From an uncultured Kordia sp. (lineage in GTDB: Bacteria; Bacteroidota; Bacteroidia; Flavobacteriales; Flavobacteriaceae), in the NCBI RefSeq assembly GCF_947496985.1, contig NZ_CANMEZ010000002.1, positions 701,803 to 765,802 of the forward strand: a DNA stretch of 64,000 nt, given 5' to 3'. The notes beneath the pieces are model-generated. The model was not told where the DNA came from. It was given only the letters and a program-made list of their open reading frames with translations, and searched no databases. A program made the position numbers and the translations under genes. Shown here in pieces: positions 60,174-64,000 of this stretch; position 1 is the stretch's first letter, and the number at the start of each line of letters is the position of its first letter.

Positions 60174-60248
60174 AAGGTAATATAAATTATTTTATATTAT
60201 AAATTGAAACTTTATTTCTACTTTTAATTAAAATTTGTTTTTCTTCAA

Positions 60249-61385
60249 ATGTTTAAAGATTTAAACCTTAATATTTTTAATTTATTAATTTTTGCAGGAA
60301 TAATTCAAGGATTTATCTTTGGGTTTATTGTTTTATTTAATAAAAAATTTACAACAAAAGCTAGCTCTTATTTAGCTACATGTATGCTTTTATTATCATT
60401 AAGTAATCTACAATATTGGTTAATTGATATAAAAAGTGTAGAAAAGTATAATTTTTTAAAATATATTTATATCCCTTGGCATTGGTTAATAATGCCAGCT
60501 TTTTATCTATTTGTCTATAAATATTTGCAAAAAAAGGAAACTTTAAGCAAAAGAATGAAAATCTTTCTTTTTGCTCCATTTATATGCGTAAGTGCTTTAG
60601 TCATTGTTTTATTGTTTTATAAGTTTCTGATAAATAATAATTATAATTTCCCTTCCCACTTTAATCGAGGAATTTTTATATACTTGGATTTTCTATCTAT
60701 AATATTCAGCGTTTCCATTATATATTTAATTTTCAGCCTGTTAAGAAAATATGAAATAAAAAATAAAGAATACGATGCACATCAAATAGTTTCACAAACT
60801 CACTGGCTAAAACGTCTTATTACTATTGGGTTGATTACTTGTTTTTTTTGGATTATAGCAATTGTAATTACCATTTATTCTAATGAACAAAATCTTTCAT
60901 TATTTTACTTTTTATGGTTAGGTATGTCAATTATTATTTATTATTTAGGATACGTTGGTATTAACAAATTACAGTTGATCAAAGAACGAAAGAAAATAAG
61001 GGCTTCTCGGGAAGCACAAAAAAATATTGTGATAAGTGATCTAAAAATAAAAACCGATAGTGTGTATGAAGAATTTGTTTTGTTAGTCAATAAACAATTC
61101 ACAAATCCTAATTTATCACTAGATGAAGTTAGTAAGCTATTAGGAGTTAGCTTAAGTTCTATATCTGAAAAAATTAAAAAATATAGTGGTAATAATTTCT
61201 CGACATATGTAAATACGTTACGAATAGAAAGAGCAAAAGAAATATTTAATAATTCTGATTTTGAAAACTATACTACTACAGCAATAGGTTTGGAAGCTGG
61301 TTTTAATTCAAGATCTAGTTTTTATAGAGCATTTAAAAAAATAGAGAAATGTTCCCCTCAAGAATATTTAAATTCACAAAAATAA
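60249..61385 (+). CDS. AraC-family regulator with N-terminal multi-TM domain
   Basis: About 7 TM helices, then LSLDEVSKLLGVSLSSISEKIKKYSGNNFSTYVNTLRIERAKEIFNNSDFENYTTTAIGLEAGFNSRSSFYRAFKKIEKCSPQEYL. Confidence 0.9.
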   Translation: MFKDLNLNIFNLLIFAGIIQGFIFGFIVLFNKKFTTKASSYLATCMLLLSLSNLQYWLIDIKSVEKYNFLKYIYIPWHWLIMPAFYLFVYKYLQKKETLSKRMKIFLFAPFICVSALVIVLLFYKFLINNNYNFPSHFNRGIFIYLDFLSIIFSVSIIYLIFSLLRKYEIKNKEYDAHQIVSQTHWLKRLITIGLITCFFWIIAIVITIYSNEQNLSLFYFLWLGMSIIIYYLGYVGINKLQLIKERKKIRASREAQKNIVISDLKIKTDSVYEEFVLLVNKQFTNPNLSLDEVSKLLGVSLSSISEKIKKYSGNNFSTYVNTLRIERAKEIFNNSDFENYTTTAIGLEAGFNSRSSFYRAFKKIEKCSPQEYLNSQK

Positions 61386-61473
61386 GTGTCATTTTCTCCA
61401 GATTTGAGATTTTGACACACCTTTAAATGTATCTACATGTATTATTGCAATGTACAAACACAAATAGTAATTT

Positions 61474-63117
61474 ATGAAATCAATTAAAAATATATTGTTA
61501 CTAGTTTTAGTTTTATTATGCTTCATTAACTGTGAAAAAGAAACTAGTCTAGGTGAATTTGAAGAAATAATAAATACCGCAAAACAAGTGCCTTTTTCCT
61601 CCCGTTTAGTATATACCAACGAAATTGAAAGCAATCGTATGATTAGTGAAAAACTGAGAGGGTTAAACATACACCGAAACAATGCAAATTTTGAAAGTGA
61701 CAGCAACGATTTCTCTATAGATACCAATATTGCTAAATACGTAGAAAAAACAGACGGTAGCGGTTATTCATATACCTTTGCTATTAATCGTGAAGGTGCT
61801 ATAGCTGGCGAGGTTGAAAACTTAGTACTCTCCATAAATACAACTACAAAAGAGATAAGCACGATACTAATAAAGTATCATTATTCAACTACACAATTTC
61901 AAGAACTTTTGAGTACGGGACATGTAAGTACCTACAATGAAACAACAGTAACACCTGTAACGGGTAATTTTTCAAGCTTACTAACCGAAAGCAGTACACA
62001 ACCTTGTACTATAAGTATAAATACTTTTCACATAATTCCAACTGTTAATGGAGTGCAAGGAGCTACATATCAATATACGGCAACCAGTCAATGTCAACAT
62101 GAAATAGATCCTGATACAGGAGAAACAGAATGTGAAGTATATAGTGTACTAAATATATGGTGTCCTCCTGGTTCTAGCAATGGAAGTTCAAGTACTTCAA
62201 CTACCAGTGGAACAAATACTAATAGTACTCCTTCAAATGATCCTATAAACAATACGACTAATGGAGGCAGTACAACACCAACAAATTCTAATAACAATAA
62301 TGACGAAAACGAAATTGTAACAACTCCTCTTTTAACTCCACAACAAGAAATTAATAATTGTATAAATTTATCATTACAAGAGAGTAATTGGTTAAATTTA
62401 AGAGAAAACAATGCTGTTGCTTTAGAAATTAATAATTATTTACAAAGTGAAGGTTGTAACGAAACAACGCAGAATATTATCCATGATGCATTAATACTTC
62501 TAATTTTAGACGAAAATTTAACTTTTGAAAAGTATTTCGTGCAAAATATGGTGTTTTTTAAAGCACCAACTAACCCAATTCAGGATATAATTGAATATTT
62601 AAATTGTTTTGACACTTCTGCTCCAGCTGAATTAACAATTTTTTCTGATCAACCTGTGCCAGGAGATAGAGAAGAGACTTGGACTTGGGGAGGAGATGTA
62701 GGTCATGCATATATAGGGATAACTCAAGGAAATATTACTAGGATTCTAGGTTTATACCCTACTGAAAATACTACACCTTTAGACCCTAGTGCTCCTTTTA
62801 TTTATGGAAATGATGAAAATTATAATTCTGACATTTCCATTACTAAAGATATATCTAGCTCTGAATTAACAAATATATTAACAGAAATCACGACTAATAC
62901 CAATAATTATAATTTAAATACTAATAACTGTGCAACTTTTGCAATTCGAATGGCTAATATAGGAGGAATAACTTTACCAAGTACTGAGAGTTCATGGCCA
63001 GGTGGAGAAGGAAATAATCCTGCCGATTTAGGCGAAGATATTAGAGAAAGTAATATTATAGAGACTGAAGTAAATCCAATTACAAGAAACGCTCCTCAAA
63101 ATAATGGAAATTGTTAA
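61474..63117 (+). CDS. Large lipoprotein with Ser/Thr/Asn-rich linker and candidate permuted papain-like C-terminal domain
   Basis: Lipobox-like CFINCEKE; linker SSNGSSSTSTTSGTNTNSTPSNDPINNTTNGGSTTPTNSNNNNDENE; C-terminal GDVGHAYIGITQGN...LNTNNCATFAIRMANIGGITLPSTESSWPGG. Confidence 0.75.
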   Translation: MKSIKNILLLVLVLLCFINCEKETSLGEFEEIINTAKQVPFSSRLVYTNEIESNRMISEKLRGLNIHRNNANFESDSNDFSIDTNIAKYVEKTDGSGYSYTFAINREGAIAGEVENLVLSINTTTKEISTILIKYHYSTTQFQELLSTGHVSTYNETTVTPVTGNFSSLLTESSTQPCTISINTFHIIPTVNGVQGATYQYTATSQCQHEIDPDTGETECEVYSVLNIWCPPGSSNGSSSTSTTSGTNTNSTPSNDPINNTTNGGSTTPTNSNNNNDENEIVTTPLLTPQQEINNCINLSLQESNWLNLRENNAVALEINNYLQSEGCNETTQNIIHDALILLILDENLTFEKYFVQNMVFFKAPTNPIQDIIEYLNCFDTSAPAELTIFSDQPVPGDREETWTWGGDVGHAYIGITQGNITRILGLYPTENTTPLDPSAPFIYGNDENYNSDISITKDISSSELTNILTEITTNTNNYNLNTNNCATFAIRMANIGGITLPSTESSWPGGEGNNPADLGEDIRESNIIETEVNPITRNAPQNNGNC

Positions 63118-63127
63118 TACTTAAATT

Positions 63128-63610
63128 ATGAAAAAACATATCACAATCCTTTTATTTATTTTTATTATTTCATGTTCAAAAGACAAGCATAAAGATTACG
63201 AAGTAATGAATGATTTTATGAATAATATTTTTCTTGTTGAAAATTACAAAATAGAGTATTTGAATAAGTACATGACAGATGAGTATGTAGAAAAATATAA
63301 CTCTTTATCAAAAAAAGAAAATGAAATTCATGAAAAGTTCACAAAAGCTATTATAGATAAGGTTAAAAAAACATTATCAGATAATGACAATAAATATGAA
63401 ATAATTGAAGAAGAAAAACTCACTAAGGAAAAATATAAAGGCTATTACGACATTGACTATCAAGGAAATGGAAAGATATACAGATTAATAATTAATGAAA
63501 ATTATATATTATTCTTTATTCTTGAAAACCAGAAAATTTATTCGTTTTGCCCAGACATTTATCAATCTTCTAAAGGCAAAGTTATCCCATACTTTTTCTT
63601 TGAAAAATAA
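63128..63610 (+). CDS. Small lipoprotein of unknown function (candidate partner of the upstream lipoprotein)
   Basis: Lipobox IISCSKDK; starts 10 nt after the upstream stop. Confidence 0.7.
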   Translation: MKKHITILLFIFIISCSKDKHKDYEVMNDFMNNIFLVENYKIEYLNKYMTDEYVEKYNSLSKKENEIHEKFTKAIIDKVKKTLSDNDNKYEIIEEEKLTKEKYKGYYDIDYQGNGKIYRLIINENYILFFILENQKIYSFCPDIYQSSKGKVIPYFFFEK

Positions 63611-63806
63611 AAATCCTCGTACTTATAAAATTATATATAGTACTTAATTTTTAATAATAATATTTAGTTCATAAAATAACTATAGCTCTATTCAAGCATT
63701 ATAGGTGACTTTCTGTGGTTAAAATTTTCAAAAAAATGATATAACAATATGTTATACAGAAAAAGAATTACTTCGAATAAAGTATAATTCCTTAACACAA
63801 AACAGC

Positions 63807-64000
63807 ATGGCATTAGAAAATTTAATCAGTATTGAGTTTACTCAAGAAGAACTCACAGCTCTCGATGCACACCTTGATGGCATTCAACAAATACTTACAG
63901 GAAAAACAGTAAACATTACCCCCGAACAACGAAGACAATACGGAAGCATTGGCAACCAAAACAAACTCATTGTAGACAAAGCAAAAAACTATATGGAACA
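63807..64000 (+). CDS. Hypothetical protein, truncated by the window edge
   Basis: Open reading MALENLISIEFTQEELTALDAHLDGIQQILTGKTVNITPEQRRQYGSIGNQNKLIVDKAKNYME to the end; absent from the ORF track because no stop lies in the window. Confidence 0.65.
   Translation, partial: MALENLISIEFTQEELTALDAHLDGIQQILTGKTVNITPEQRRQYGSIGNQNKLIVDKAKNYME

Noticed and set aside
61389-61727. 112-aa minus-strand ORF
   Set aside because: Overlaps the lipoprotein 5' region and has no recognisable features; likely spurious.
1-64000. CRISPR arrays, tRNA/rRNA genes, transposases or integrases
   Set aside because: None seen: no regularly spaced identical direct repeats, no tRNA T-arm/acceptor pattern noticed by eye, and no recognisable transposase or recombinase ORF. 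A tRNAscan/Infernal run would be needed to exclude small RNAs.

Overview
AT-rich chromosomal window from a marine Bacteroidetes, most likely Flavobacteriaceae and Kordia-like. This placement is inferred from T9SS C-terminal sorting domains, TTG-N19/20-TAnnTTTG promoters, DUF3078/DUF2480 genes next to SUF genes, and leader-type RiPP precursors. The window holds about 50 genes. They include a SUF Fe-S cluster locus (iscA-like, sufB, sufC, sufD, then sufS, sufE, a DUF59 protein, DUF2480 and 2x DUF3078), split by about 7.7 kb of unrelated genes between sufD and sufS. There is a MbnP/MbnH-type pair (copper protein plus di-heme peroxidase) separated by a two-component system and a divergent RiPP-like precursor. 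Other genes encode large T9SS/BNR surface proteins, M43 and S8 proteases, an AbiH-family abortive-infection gene, an NTF2/AhpD/AraC cluster, a DUF2589 three-gene unit, a histidine kinase/OmpR-type regulator operon, and a terminal lipoprotein pair whose larger member has a candidate permuted papain-like domain. I found no rRNA, tRNA, CRISPR array or transposase. The points most worth a second look are: (1) two adjacent RiPP-like precursors with regular Cys-Pro repeat cores and no modification enzyme nearby; (2) six GTTAA boxes in helical phase upstream of the OmpR-type two-component operon; (3) repeated AACATATGTT-like operators upstream of the DUF2589 unit; (4) a candidate lipoprotein toxin/immunity pair near the right end; (5) a C-terminal remnant of a second S8 protease directly upstream of the intact one; (6) dispersed intergenic repeats, including copies on both sides of abiH.
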